A stretch of 64,000 nucleotides of DNA from Selaginella tamariscina (GCA_003024785.1 PUQB01000209.1:243294-307293); one strand, 5' to 3'. Positions 11,018 to 23,177 are shown, counted from the first letter of the stretch. Numbers and translations are program-made. The notes: a model not told the origin generated them from the sequence alone.

Positions 11018-12180
11018 ATGGATGATTCTCAAGCTCAAGCTCAAGCCTCTGAAGCTCAAGGTCCTGAAGTCATGGATCAGGTGCGTTTCTCAGCAATCGG
11101 GTAGACCTGGGTGGATTTAGCAATCCATCATTGCGATCGTCTCCAGTAGGTGATCAAGGAGTTGGCCAAGGAGTTGGAGGGTTCCATGGACCTACCCAGG
11201 TCCATGGCCAAGGGATACACAACGGGATTCACGGAGCGGGACACCCAATGGGGATTCCTGGCTTAGTCTATGCTCATCAAAGCTCCCCAGCGTATTCAAG
11301 TAGCCCAATGTTTGGAACTCAGCATAGCAGCCCAGCATTTTTTACTTAGCCAGATAGATCTCCATTTGCTGCTGCTCATCCAGGAAGCTCAACTTTTGCT
11401 ATTACTCAGCCGAGCAACTCTTTCTTTTTAGCTGCTCAACCGGGGAGCTCTTCTTTCATTGCTGCTCACCCAACAGCTGGTGTCCATCCTAGTGGTGGAG
11501 GTGCAGAGTATGCACGCATGATGGCATCTCAGATAGATGCTGAAGTGAAGCGGCGTTGAGTCGAGCGTCGAAGGAGTTCGGAGGAGGATGAAGACGTTGA
11601 AATACTTGAAACATGTACTTGAAATACTTTCTCAGTTTTCAAAATAGCTTATGAGTGTTTTGCACATCCTCCAGGTGCTGTTGGCAGAGGTGCTCGTCGT
11701 GGTGGTAGAGCAAGCCGAGGCCGAGGTCGACCTGGACGTAAACACAGGAGAGTACTGATGGTGATGATGACAACATGGTAAGCCCTTCCCATCCATTACT
11801 TAAATTCAAATAAGTAGATGCATCTCATATTAGGCAGAGGATGGGTCGACTGTTGGTGGAAACAATTGGACCTCAGAAGAAACGCTTGTGCTCATCAATT
11901 TGAAGGAAGAAGAGGATAAAGAGTTACGTGAACATCCGGAACGATTTTCCACTCTGTCAAGGCAAAAAAACGGTGGGAAATTCTAGCCAAAGCCCTAGCA
12001 GATAAAACCAGCGTTTACAGAGATGACAAGCATGTATCTGGCCGTTGGGACAGGCTCATGACAGGATACCGTGAGATCAATGATTATCATCGTAGCACTG
12101 GAGCTGGGAATTACTGGAGCTTGTCATTGGAGAAAAAGTCTAACCCCAAGATCCCCAATGACTTTCCTGTGCTGCTTTGA
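11018..12180 (+). pseudogene. Trihelix / Myb-SANT-like protein, decayed
   Basis: The ATG at 11,018 starts MDDSQAQAQASEAQGPEVMD, with a donor at 11,081. A second exon is rich in Gly, His, Ser and Pro (GVGQGVGGFHGPTQ...) and has an in-frame TAG at about 11,347 and a TGA near 11,557. A basic RGARRGGRASRGRGRPGRK stretch follows near 11,685. After an intron comes a Myb/SANT-like helix set, NNWTSEETLVLINLKEEED ... YREINDYHRSTGAGNYWSLS, at about 11,850-12,130. The spacing of Trp residues (NNW, GRWDRL, NYW) fits the trihelix/Myb-like family found both in plant transcription factors and in Harbinger second ORFs. A further frameshift occurs near 11,950. It is a pseudogene; whether it came from a host gene or a transposon is open. 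Confidence 0.6.
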
Positions 12181-12301
12181 GGCCTTGGATAGCTGGTGGA
12201 AGGACAGACTAGTCATGGTGCCTCATGGGCCTTTTTAGCTCAGAGAGAAACCAGCAGCAGCATGAGAGTGAGGCTGATTGTAGTGATGGTGACCAAGTTG
12301 C

Positions 12302-14088
12302 ACTGTTTGAATTTAGTTGCACATTCCGATCTTCAACCATTGGTGTCAACTTATTGGCAGGCTATTGTTCTTTCAGTGAGAGACCTTCATGCACTTGAGC
12401 GGTTTCCAGTGGCGATATTGCTTTCATTCCTTCGTCATGAAGGTACATCTAGATATTATCACAGAGAGAGAAGGAGGAAGGCACACAGATACATACAATG
12501 TATTATATTTATGTATGTATGTATGTATGTATGCGATTCTTCAGTGTCGGATGAGGATGCTTACTACATTCTGTCTAGTTTATTTCCGCTCCCTCAGATG
12601 CAGTAAGTCGTATAAATACAAATATGTAATTTATACGTTGTTAGATGTTGTTGCCACCACTTAACACTTTCACAAATGTAATTGGGAGTCACTATCCTTG
12701 TTAATACATAAGATGTATTTAAGTAAGAATTTATTGATATATCTGTTTAATCGTGATCTTCACATCCAAATTCACAACAAATTAGAATACGTGGCATATT
12801 TATATATATGCAACATGCACGCACACAGACACATCTATATACATGCAATATGTGTACCACGTACGCATACAACGGTATTGTGTGTGTGTGTATTACAACA
12901 ATTTAAAATCAGCTTTTAGTCTAGGTTTTAAACTTATGTGGCTAAATGTATACATTTCAGAGATAGTAGAGTATTAATCATCTTCATGAATGTGAGTACA
13001 CACACATACGTATACATGCGCATGCATAATATCCGTATACACACGCACACACATATACATTGCTCACGGAGCAGTTTCTTCTGTGGAGAGTCTTCCAGAT
13101 AGAGAATGTTCAAGCGATCTATGGCGGAGAGTTGGTTACAAAAGACTTAGATTCAGTCGGCTTCAGTACACCAGCAAACTTGTATCCTTTCTTACTTACA
13201 CATATGCATTTACATACATAGATATCACACATTCAGACAAACACAAACACACATCATATACATAGATCTAACTGCAGCTGTGGGCAATGAGTTTGAAAGT
13301 CTAACAATATGTGTTTTGCCCACACGTGGAGAGGTTTGCTTTCTATGTATTTGTACGAACACTGTATGCGTGCTAATGAAGTGCTGTTTTTTGTTTAACA
13401 CAGCAAGGTCCATTTGAAGAAATGCGCACTGATAAACCCAGCAAATCCTTGTTGAAGATGTTAGCATCTGGGACATTTCAGGAAGTTTGGAGGTCAAACA
13501 CAGCAAACCACGCTGTAAGTTTATTGAAATGCAGTGATGAAAGCATTGTAATACGAGTCTGATCTAGAAAAGGCAACACGATTAAGTGCCTACTTGCGAA
13601 AGGGTGATGATCCAGATAACACCATAGCTATGTAAAGAGGTATAAATGTGGATCGACATGTGTGGGTACTTAGGAGGTCTTTGCCGTAAATATTACATGC
13701 ATCATGCATATATATACTTAAATGTTTGGCATTACTGCGAGTGAGCTCTGGAGGTTTGTGAGAGGCTAAAACCTGATGGTTTCTGCAGGTGTTCAAGGAG
13801 TTATATTCCGTACACGTGGACGTCTTTTGATCCTTGATGTTTTATGGTTGACTAGTTTGCTTGGAATATGCATGGAATCTCTCGCCTTTCAACCTTTCAT
13901 ATATATGTTGCTCATACTCCACACATGTTCCCCAGTATATTACCTAGTAGGAGAATATGCGGGCATCCAGGTAAACCAAGTTTCGTACGCTAATACAGCT
14001 TTCTACCTGCTTTTACAGTTATTAAATAAACTCTGTTCAATCATAATTATATTAATTCATATTTTATGTTTTAGTCACCACTGTAGGT
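12302..14088 (+). pseudogene. Unrecognised spliced gene, copy 2 (direct duplication, right copy)
   Basis: This near-identical copy of 9008-10,685 starts inside an exon and so lacks the first exons. It keeps the exon with PSKSLLKMLASGTFQEVWRS at about 13,425-13,515, the downstream exon beginning GVFKELYSVHVDVF near 13,788, and a stretch (LVGEYAGIQVNQVSYANTAF) at about 13,945-14,005 that copy 1 has lost. Because it is joined to the end of the Myb-like insertion, it has no start of its own. I do not recognise the protein family. Confidence 0.5.
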
Positions 14089-14129
14089 GTAGGTGAAAGG
14101 GCCTGTTACCAAAACCTCCTATTTAATAT

Positions 14130-14141
<12 letters not shown>

Positions 14142-14173
<32 letters not shown>
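14142..14173. repeat. (GT)n microsatellite
   Basis: About 16 GT units follow a TA tract. Confidence 0.95.
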
Positions 14174-14177
<4 letters not shown>

Positions 14178-14194
14178 AATTAATATTAACGGCC

Positions 14195-14815
14195 ACGTGG
14201 CCGCTCTTGCATCAATGTGACTCATTGCTGCTCAATCAAAGCCTGGCTTACACAGGTGAGAATGTTTCACTTGATTAAAATTAAAACATATTTAAATAGT
14301 GCTTAGGCATTTACATATTTATATATATAACTTGTTTAATGTATAGATGGTATACATGTATATATAGCATTTACCTCAAGTAATAATTTCCTGCTATTGT
14401 GCGTTATGTGTATATAGAGATAAATGGATACATACATATATATACATATATAAATAATACCAAAGAAAATATGTGTTTATGTATGATTTCTATAATGAAA
14501 AATCATCTGGATTACAACTTTTGTTATATATACTTGTGTAAACATCATACGCTATACACACACATACATCTACCATTATGTGTATTTGTGTCATTAATAT
14601 ATATATGTGTGTTCAGTAATATCCGATCAAATTACACACACAAAGAGACAAAACAACACTTATATGTTATAAGATATGTAATAATTATAATGTGAATAAA
14701 GTTGTCTATTAAATTTCTTACAACGAAGTATTTATGTTTATAAAATATTAAAAAAAATAAAAATTATGAAAAAATAATTTATATTTAATAATAATGCATA
14801 AGTTTTATTTTGATT
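14195..14815 (+). repeat. Orphan copy of the NLR 5' flank and leader exon
   Basis: This segment matches 32,400-33,000 (5' flank of NLR2) over more than 500 bases. The match includes the leader exon core TGCTCAATCAAAGCCTGGCT with its ACACAG|GT donor, and blocks such as TATTGTGCGTT and AATTACAACTTT. The NLR1 flank at 29,400-29,610 shows the same leader in reverse. No NLR coding sequence follows; the match ends where transposon copy C begins. It also holds GGCCACGTGGCC, a palindromic G-box core. Confidence 0.75.
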
Positions 14816-15013
14816 ATAAATTAAAGATTTTTACACACGCATAGAGTCCCGCCCAAAAGGAGGCCGGGGCATGGGGCTGGAATATCCTACAATATTCTTT
14901 TAGTAGGCAGATTACAATCTTAATCAGTAAATTGAAATTGCTGAAACGTAAGTAATAACTGAGTCTGTTGATTTCATATTTAAAAATGCAAACTGGAACA
15001 TTATGTTTCATTT

Positions 15014-15160
15014 TTTCATTAAAATTGCAGCAGTGTGAAACATTTGAAACTCATTTCTACCTCTTGCATAGTAACATTTTAACAGTGCTTGATCCGCTAT
15101 TGTGGCTTGGAGGTGAAGGTGGCTCAATCTACACTGGCTCAGGTGTGATGTTCTTGTAGA
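15014..15160 (+). other. Possible captured exon inside copy C
   Basis: An AG acceptor (AAATTGCAG at 15,030) is followed by an open frame QQCETFETHFYLLHSNILTV ... GGEGGSIYTGSG up to a TAG at 15,159. It is not similar to anything in copies A or B, and I do not recognise it. It could be a host-gene fragment captured by the element, or chance. Confidence 0.2.
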
Positions 15161-15199
15161 GCTTCTCAAGTGTGAGTTTTTTTTTTTTTTTTCCATTCC

Positions 15200-18100
15200 C
15201 ATGATATTCCTCCCAAAATCAGCAGCTACAACTAGGGAGGAACCTGTAGTGGAGCCTATGTCCCAAACAAGATCACCAAGTTTACTTAGACACTCAATAA
15301 TTAGTTACATTAGTCTAACACTTTCAGTTGGATAGAGAGGTTGCAAAGACAATAAAGCCATTAGTTTTCTAAACAAAAAAAACTATTTACCATGACTGTT
15401 GAAAGCAATCTAGCATGTAACAAGGATAGCTAAACTTAGTCCGAGCAGATTTGGTTTAGTGTCTTTCCCATATGCCTTGAACATAAGTAGAACAAGAAGG
15501 TTTCCCTGTAGAATAGACAATGATAAGTATTAGTAGGCCAAATGGTTAAATGGAAAATTTTACTTTCATGTGATTTCGGAATCCCAATAACACCCCTAAT
15601 ACACATTGTACACAGTTGGAGGTCGACTTCTTTAGTTGCTTCAACAACTCTAACAATAGCCGTCGTTGTAGCAAAAACAATAAGTAACTCATTTGCAGCC
15701 GTGTGCATACCCACAAGTTGTACTACCTCATCAAATTTAATGGGTCCAGAAAGATCATATTCCTATCATAGTTGTGTGTAGTTCATTGGTCAAGTTGATG
15801 AGGATCGAGTTGAATCCGAACTCGCCTACCTCCTCAAATTGAGCATCTATTGTGTGCTACTTGTCAACTTCAGCTCTCAACTTCATGTACATCTCTGGAA
15901 AGTCATCTGCAAAAATGCCTTACACATATCTTTAATATTGCAGACAACACAATCATACGCACCTCGAGTTGTAACTAACGATGAAACATAGAACAAGAGG
16001 TCATCCTTGATGTTAATACTTGCAGCGGGGGTTGGATATCACTTAGACTGAATGTAGCTACTTCTCATGTAGGCCCAAAAGTGCTTGTAGAAGGGTTGGG
16101 TCTTCTCCTAACAAGTTGTGTGGAACTTCACCTTTTGTTCTTTGACTTCATTATAAAATCCATCTTTTTCAGTTGCCATATCACCTCTAGAAGATCTTTT
16201 GCATGCTCATTGTACAAGTCTTATTCCCATGTTGGCAGCTCCCCTCAAGGAAAATCCAACCAAAAAGGTCCATTTTTTCTCTCAAACTTGGTCAATGCAC
16301 TATGTAACTTGGACCACAGATGAGGCTGGCTTCTATGTTTCATCCACATCTTCATATTTGAGGATGGACTTTTTGCCATCGAGTACCTACATACACCACA
16401 TATGTTAAAGTCAATTGATTCTAAAGAAGAAGCTATATGTTACCTCCATATCATCTCCAGGCTATCTCGTCAACCTCCAAGAACTCGGTTGGCTCCATAG
16501 AGAAGTTAAACTTCACATAGTCGTGGAAGCCAGAGAACATCTAAGTTTTACATTGTGTGCGCATATTGTCAAACCATGTCGCAAAGTCTGCCTTAGCAAC
16601 CACCCATTCCTTGTATGCTCTCATGCTATTGACCATACCAATGACTCGTCCTCACATTGCCCTTCAATATAGATCAACTATAAACCACTTCAACCACTCT
16701 TTGTCTTGCATCCCTGGTAGGCCCAAAGTTTGCTGCATTAACTTGATGTCTACATGCCCCAATTTAGCCAAGTAGACAAGGCGCATGTCCTTAGGATTTT
16801 AGCTCTCAACAACGTGTAAAGCTTCTTCAGGCCCATCCACTTGCACTGATCCTTCAAAATTTGTGTTTTTGTTGAACCATTCCTCACCCAGCACCACCGG
16901 GTAGAGAATTGTTAGAAACTTCATTATTCTTTTATCATGCTTCTCCTACACTCGTTGTTTAAGGGTTTTCTCCATATGCAAGTTCCCCTTAGCTACTACA
17001 ACAGCTCTAGCCAAGTCATCCTCAATTTTGCCTTGCAATAACACGCACATTGGGAAAGTCAACTAGTAGCACAATTAAATTCAGCATTGACCTCAAACAT
17101 TATCTTGGTCAATATCAAACCTTGCACTGGTATAAATACCAGTGCTATGGATTAATAATTTTGACTTAAGCCATAATTTAATAAATTATGGTGGTTTAAA
17201 TTAATAAACTTTAAAATAATTTATATAATGATTTTTAATGGTTTTAAATTAAATTAAATATATAAATTTAATTTTATATTCTTTAATTTTATGAATACCT
17301 TTTCAATTTATTCATTATATAAATTCTTAGTATATATATATTTTATTAAAAATTAATTTTTACTATTCATAAATAATAAAAACTATTGTCTAAGTCAAAA
17401 CAACATACTATGAGGTCTTGTCAATTATAGTTTCCTTTTAATTTTGGATGTCAAGTCTATTCTTCTCAAGTAGCTTATTGATCATGTGAGCAAGGCCCAC
17501 CGAGCTGCTCATTGTTATCTTGATCAACTTGAGCAAGTGTGTTAGTGTGGTCTCAATAGCTGTAGAAAAGGAGTTGCATGTAGCACAAGTTAGAATTGAA
17601 ATCACAATTAAATCATGTGCAAACTTATTAATTTGTTTGAAGAGTGTGACAAATTGGAGGTTGTTTGCTCTATCTGGGTATATGAAGGCAGAGCACACCC
17701 AAACTACCCACTTGGTTTTGTCATTGGTGTTCTCTTTATAAAGTTGTTGTAGAACATGCAACCTCTAGTTGCCATCCTAGTAGATGAATTTCCTCATTGA
17801 AAGTAATAGAGCCTAGTCCTTGAAGGCATTGTTCTCAACCAACTCAGCTTCAAAGGCATCATCATGTTCTCATTCGCCTTTATGTTTTGCATGTCATCAC
17901 TGCTCAACTTATCCCTGATTGATAGAATGAACTGACTCATGTTCCTCATATATCCATGCGATCTTTGAAAACTGCACAAACAGCTTGTTTAGATCAGTCG
18001 GGTTCACATGCTAAACCATTTCATTCTTCTCAATGTGGCAAATTGGGACATTTGGAGGGTCGCCAATGTTGAAGACTGTAAGGAGCACTAGTTGTCAAAC

Positions 18101-18633
18101 GGGGCTATTAGAATGCAAATTTGCAATTATCTTATATACCTCTCTATCCTTCTACTCGACTTTCCCTTTCCTCTTGGCTGCACTATCTACATTTGGGTCT
18201 TCCTTGTGTCGCCTTCCCTTTTTTGTGGTTCTTCTTCTTCAATAGAAATGGCAACTACCTCATGCGTCTACATATCATGTGTCTGCATCAGAACCTCTAA
18301 TTCAACACCAAAGTTCAACTTTGGAGGTGCTTCTTGGTAATCCTTTCCAAGATCTTCGTCTACATTTGACAAATCCAAAGTGCCCAAGTTGATTGTGTCA
18401 AGTCTAAGATGTTCCTCAAGCTCACATGGGTTGCTGATGCCGATGTTTTCTTTAACCATGAACGAAGTTGTAATGAAGCCAATTTCCTCCACTTCTTGGA
18501 TTTGCAGCATTGATTGCGATGCTTCACCTTCCACATTAGCTCGACCACAACATCTTTTTGGCTTAGCTCTAGCTACCTCTTTTTAAATTGAAGGCTTAGC
18601 CTTCTTAGCTTGTAATTGTTGTGAGGAACGCAT
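15200..18633 (-). pseudogene. ParB/methyltransferase-like gene of copy C, decayed
   Basis: The start is MRSSQQLQAKKAK (ATG complement 18,631-18,633), matching MRSSQRLQEKKMK of copy B. An acidic region follows. Near 17,735-17,790 the ParB-like motif is seen as DGN-stop-RLHVLQQLYKENT, where copy B has DGNHRLKVLQ. The downstream block NNLQFVTLFKQINK also matches. Near 15,560-15,714 the methyltransferase-side block GMHTAANELLIVFATTTAIV matches GMHMAANGWLVVFAAANTWD of copy B. The segment 15,215-15,300 matches the SAM-binding region, including ATCCCAGATAAGATCACC-like sequence. Many stops and frameshifts make it non-coding now. It lacks the DLPN segment between these blocks. Confidence 0.75.
17150..17430. 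other. AT-rich stretch inside copy C
   Basis: About 250 bases of nearly pure A/T between the ParB-like and middle parts of the decayed minus-strand gene, probably an intron or a later insertion. Nothing codes here. Confidence 0.4.
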
Positions 18634-18704
18634 CTATAATACAAGCCAATATTAGTATTGGAAGCTTACATTCAAGCATGAGATGTGCAAGTGCAAGAAA
18701 TGTG

Positions 18705-19150
18705 GCCGACTAGGAAGGTCGTTGCCCCATCTCTCTTAGTTGATAGTATTTGTAGATTATGAGGTTCCCTGTTCAATACTTAAATATAAGGATGCTTGGT
18801 TAAACAAGCATAGAAAACAAGGCTTTAAGTTATAAGGTTTAAAACACAATTGAATACACCCTCAAACTTAGTGCACTCTAGAGCTCCCAATTTATGGGTC
18901 AATACATTATACCGACTGGGGAGGTCATTGCCCCATCTCCTAGTTGGCAGAGTGTGTAGCTTGTACTAAGGTAGTTGTGGCATTCCTTTCAAGATTCGGG
19001 AACTATTAAGAAAGCCTGAACAAATCCATACCTCTTTTGATTTTTGTTTTGGCGAGTTAGCTTGAGCTTGTACAAAGGCAGTCTTGGAACCTATTTGCAG
19101 CTCCTGCCGACTAGTAGACAGGGGTAACAATGTCCTTAGTTGGCCACACT
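18705..19150. repeat. Central repeats of copy C with GCCGACT half-sites
   Basis: Between the two gene starts lie two copies of a unit: one starting GCCGACTAGGAAGGTCGTTGC at 18,705 and one starting ACCGACTGGGGAGGTCATTGC at 18,911. A weaker third starts GCCGACTAGTAGACAGG at 19,106. Each ends with CTTAGTTG or CTAGTTGGCAG. GCCGACT is the reverse complement of the AGTCGGC half-site of the A/B palindromes, so the core motif is kept although the repeat unit differs. Confidence 0.6.
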
Positions 19151-19159
19151 AGATGCGGG

Positions 19160-20040
19160 TAAAGGAAACTTGACTCATCCTCTTGTCACTACTATCTTTC
19201 CCCTCGACTTAGCATTGGTTCCAATTGCAAACACATTAGTCGCCATTGCATCCACTCCTCACAACCAAAGCTAGAAACACTGACCTTAGATTCAACAAAG
19301 TGTCCAAGTAGACAATGGCAAAGACCTGGCTCTCTAAACCTTGAAGTGCCCAAATCACAAAAAAGCTTCACCCAAGTGCTCACACTCCAAGCTCCCAAGG
19401 GCCCTATCCCTTGAATCACACTCCTAGCTACCAAGCTGCAAGCGGCCAACCATGAATCACTCAAATCGCCATGGCCCACTTGCCTATTGCATAAGGAAGC
19501 ACCCAAAACGGAATGAACAAACCCCAACTCAATTTGGCCGCAAACAACAATACCCTAACCTAGAACCTTAACATCACATGCTAAAGGATCATGATCACAC
19601 ATCTTGCAATTTTTAAGATAAGTTGGCATGTCATTTATGTCATAGTTTTAACCTGGTGGGTTGAGCACATGGGTAAAGATTGTGGGATATGTGGGAAAGA
19701 CTCAAGTGTAATTGGGTTATCATGACCAAAGGCCCTTTCATAAACACCAATTGGCCCTTTGCCTAATTAGCTTAAGAGGAAAGGGAAAGGTTGTGACAAC
19801 TCATGTGTGTTAAATGGTCTTGACCACTCATGTTACAATGTATAAAATGAGCTGGCATTCCAGACACGTACCCAAATGTTAGTATACTATCTGCTTACGT
19901 ATGCATCTATTGAGACATTGTGGTGACAATAATGCACTATTAAAAATTAAAATATTAGGTTGTCCCATTAGTTCTTTCTCTTTTGATTTATTGTTTAATC
20001 ATTAAACAATGGGTTTATGTTAAAGTTCTAAGCAAACTAA
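19160..20040. other. Copy C, upstream region of the transposase gene
   Basis: The region lacks clear coding sequence. It is the counterpart of the 5' non-coding region of the A/B transposase gene but is not alignable by eye. Confidence 0.4.
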
Positions 20041-20044
20041 AGAA

Positions 20045-22170
20045 ATGACCCACATAACTTACAAAGGGATGGAGCTGGAGTACAGTGGATGAAGATGGTG
20101 TTGCATTTGTATTTGCTAAGGACTTCCATAAGAGTTTTAATATACATGCAAACACAAGGTTATTCAGTTATGGGCGGAGGTGTAGGGAATAAGAAGATCA
20201 TACCTGAGGAAGTTAGAAGGGGCGATTTCATCTTCTACACGCTGATTCCTTTGAAGGGTCCTTTGTTTAGGCTAGAGATCGATGAGTGTAAGAACTCAAT
20301 GATCGCCATTCTACTACAAGTAGACAAATGTAAGATCGGGAAATTATTTGTTAAATCTTCTGTGGTATCTATTGTCACAAAATTGCTAACCACATTCAAT
20401 GGGAATATTATCTTTGAACTCCCTCTGCACACAGGAAGCACTGACAAGTACATAGGCATGCATTAGAAGGAGGGTGTGCATCACTGGACACATCCAAGTA
20501 CGTCTCATTGGCAAATCCCAACTCGTATGAGCAAGAGCACTTGCATTGGGCATTTGAGATGCCTCAACAATTCTTACCCCTTTTTTACTTTCCAAAACAC
20601 AAAAGATGAGTGCCACTTTGAGTATGATCCAGAAGATGAATGCACAACAATTGGAACAATCAAGGAATTGCAATGCTAGCACTGCCCTACTGTAATGTAC
20701 ACTGTGATTTCAAACGATGTCAATTTCACAAGACTCTTTATTCATTGCAAATAACATGATCATCCCACCAAGAGTATTGTCTCTGCAACTGCTAGAAATG
20801 CAATCCAGAAAATAATGGAGATTTCCTCAAGGTCAAATTGAAGAGTTGTAGAGTTTTAAGTTGCATGAAATCATTTTGGATGAGTTTTTCAAAGATTTTG
20901 TAGATGTTTCATATAAGAAATTATTGTCTGACCTGCTCCCACTAATAAACAATTGCCGATACGTAGAACTCAATTCTTTTGCATATAACTAACACAAATT
21001 CTACATGATGGATTGCCCAAGCCATGAATGAAAGTTCACTTTTCATAGAAGTGTTGATGGACTACTATAGTTGAAAAAGAAGTTAACGATCCCATTTATT
21101 CATTTTTTTCATTTACCAGGCATAAAAATGAATAGAGCGGACAAGCAGTCACTAATATTCAAAATGATTGTGGATAGTCCAATTTTGGAGTTAAGTATAT
21201 AAGAAGATACTAGAGGGTGGTTTTAGACCGCACCCATCGAATACCAAAATGGTCAACAATCGAGATTCATGTTTATGATCCTTTGTAAGTTGTTGAGATT
21301 TTTTCAATTTTTCATCTTGCATTTTTATTAATAGTCTCAATTCCATGGTGACAATAGCATATGGTGACATGTAAAGAGAGGACACAGTTGCAATCATTAA
21401 GTTTCTAAACACTATGTTGAGTGTTTGCGCTTTACAAGACCTTCTGATGGTGACTTTTGATGGGTTCATGTCTAATGAAGCAAGTGCAATATGGCAAGTT
21501 CTCCGCAAGGTATTCAAAAATGGTGAAAAGATGAACATTAAAGAAAGAAGTTGCATCTTTCATTATATGAAGTCTATTAGGTAGGTGACTAGAAAATGGA
21601 TTGCTAAGGAACACAGGGAACAACACATCCAGTTGGCATGATCGTGGCCTCAAGCTCTTACTACCTTAGAGAAGAAAAAGCGAAGGATAACTCTCGAGAA
21701 CTTTTGGGAAGGCTAGTTGAACAATCTCCTTGCCATGAAAACTTAGTTAGCATGGTGGTCAAGATATGGAGACCACATATCACAAGCGGAATTGAAGGAT
21801 ATGGGACCGAAGAGTGTGTTCACATTCCAACAACTAACACTGTTGAAGTGGTTCATGCAAGAGCAAGAAGAGCAAGACTAACAAAGCAAGTACCACTACT
21901 AGAGGTAGACCTCACAGATGCTATACTTTAGAGTGCGAAGGTACTAACAACAAGACAAGAAAGGTATGCTGGCTCAGATCCTTCAATAGAGGCATTATTT
22001 AGGTGTGTCCAAAGACAGTTGTCAATTGGGAATTCCATTTTGCCCATAACTATTATAGACTTTGTCTCTAATAATGTAGAGAAGTAAAGAATTTGAAGCC
22101 ATAACCAATGTCAGAGTAGAAATGGTTTCGCAGGCAAATGTTGGACTAGTGGAATTGATGATCTGCAATC
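20045..22170 (+). pseudogene. MULE-like transposase of copy C, decayed and 3'-truncated
   Basis: The ATG at 20,045 (MTHITYKGMELE) aligns with MARISYNGVDKD of copy B. Blocks FIFYTLIPLKGPLFRLE and GNIIFELPLHTGSTDKYIGM match its FVYYTLLPSKGPLFRLE and GNVIYELPAHETMKDKYKGM. Then come the zinc-finger part (STCIGHLRCLNN, CHF), a DDE-like part (VVLDRTHRIPKWS near 21,212) and MVTFDGFMSNEASAIW near 21,450. Next is ERSCIFHYMKS near 21,547 with the conserved CxxH, and the region up to VEVVHARARRARLTKQVPLL. In-frame stops (for example at 20,464) and frameshifts abound. The match ends near 22,170, so the SWIM finger is lost. It helps define which transposase residues are conserved in the family. Confidence 0.8.
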
Positions 22171-22261
22171 ATAGGCATGACATTATATTACTTTACCTTC
22201 AATTAAATAAAAATATTTTTAGATATAATAACATTTATAAAAGCAAATGCATAACTTCACA

Positions 22262-22915
22262 CGGATCCCTGTCATGGCTTTCCCCTCTAGTGTCCCAACG
22301 TTGCTTGTTTGTTTTGTGTGTGTGCGTGCACGTGCGTGCGTGTGTTATAGTTGGCAAACTCACCTGATACCAAGTGCTACATTTATAAATTATTTTTATA
22401 TATAATGTCTATATTATGTTATAATAAACATTATACTGCATATATATAGAATTCTACTTTAAAGACCTGGTATTAAGAAAAAGAAAAACTAAAAATGGAT
22501 ACGTTAAAGTTACATATATCATATTACCATATATTTAGCTTTATATTATAATTTAATGTATCATTTTTTAGTGTTAGGGTTTAAGGTGACTATATAAATT
22601 TATAAAAGCTCACTTTGGTTATATTTAAAAATTTATATCTCGTCTTGTGTATTAATTTTTAATTACGTATATTGCTTATATATCAACTTATATAATCCAA
22701 AAACATCAATAAAGTTTATAACAATGACTGCACAAAAAATATGTTCTAGCGGTAAACAAATGCACCGTAAACATTTCTCAAGAGATGTTATGTGTGTGTG
22801 TTCACATGTATAACGTAATGTTATACACATGCATAGAACGTATTTTAAAATTGTCATTCGTATTCTTCTTTTAATTACTCATAAGTAGCTTGAACCTGTT
22901 TTCCCTCCTTTCTGC
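22262..22915 (-). repeat. Duplicated NLR remnant, copy 1 (intron 1 edge and 3' tail)
   Basis: The segment at 22,275-22,380 (CTTTCCCCTCT..GTGTGTT ATAGTTGGCAAACTCACCTG) matches the end of NLR1 coding exon 1 and its intron (28,197-28,275). The segment at 22,590-22,915 matches 24,050-24,270, the 3' flank and last codons of NLR1 (GTTTTCCCTCCTTTC). The coding exons between are gone. A second such copy is at 23,664-24,245. They are leftovers of tandem NLR copies. Confidence 0.6.
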
Positions 22916-23032
22916 TCGAGAGAAAGAATTATATGAGTATTGAATATTATAGATATAGATACGTGTGCGAGAGAGGGATAGGGAGCGGCAGAGAGAGGGA
23001 GGGGGAGGGGGAGTGAATGGGGGCCCAAAGAA

Positions 23033-23103
23033 ATGAACTTATTTGAAAAACAACAACGTTTCAAGAACCAGGCTGTAGCTCTTGCCCTTGTTGCTGTTAC
23101 AAA
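23033..23103 (+). other. Possible first exon of an unrecognised gene
   Basis: A GA-rich leader is followed by the ATG at 23,033 and MNLFEKQQRFKNQAVALALV, with a donor-like AAG|GTACTC at 23,103. No following exon is evident. It could be an exon left by a rearrangement. Confidence 0.25.
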
Positions 23104-23104
23104 G

Positions 23105-23106
<2 letters not shown>

Positions 23107-23175
<69 letters not shown>
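23107..23175. repeat. (CT)n(TA)n microsatellite
   Basis: About 36 bases of CT followed by about 30 bases of TA. Confidence 0.95.

Positions 23176-23177
<2 letters not shown>

Larger units (their letters stand above)
10693..12301 (+). mobile_element. PIF/Harbinger-like insertion (transposase absent)
   Basis: The left edge reads AGGGGCCTCCGCACCTGCTT, resembling the GGGCC... ends of PIF/Harbinger elements. The interval carries a Myb/SANT-like ORF of the kind found as the second gene of Harbinger elements. No DDE transposase is visible and no matching right terminal repeat was found, so this is at best an internally deleted element. It lies exactly between the two copies of the duplicated gene segment. 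A trihelix host-gene fragment is the alternative. Confidence 0.4.
14848..22170 (+). mobile_element. Old, diverged copy C of the same MULE-like transposon family
   Basis: It has the same layout as copies A and B: a minus-strand ParB/methyltransferase-like gene (15.2-18.6 kb) divergent from a plus-strand transposase gene (20.0-22.2 kb). Both are full of stops. The left end, 14,879-14,925 (GGAATATCCTACAATATTC...AGTAGGCAGATTA), resembles the reverse complement of the A/B right end around the heat-shock element, so the family appears to have inverted ends. The right end is truncated inside the transposase gene near 22,170, before the SWIM finger. Its divergence shows the two-gene association is older than the A/B burst. 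Confidence 0.7.
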
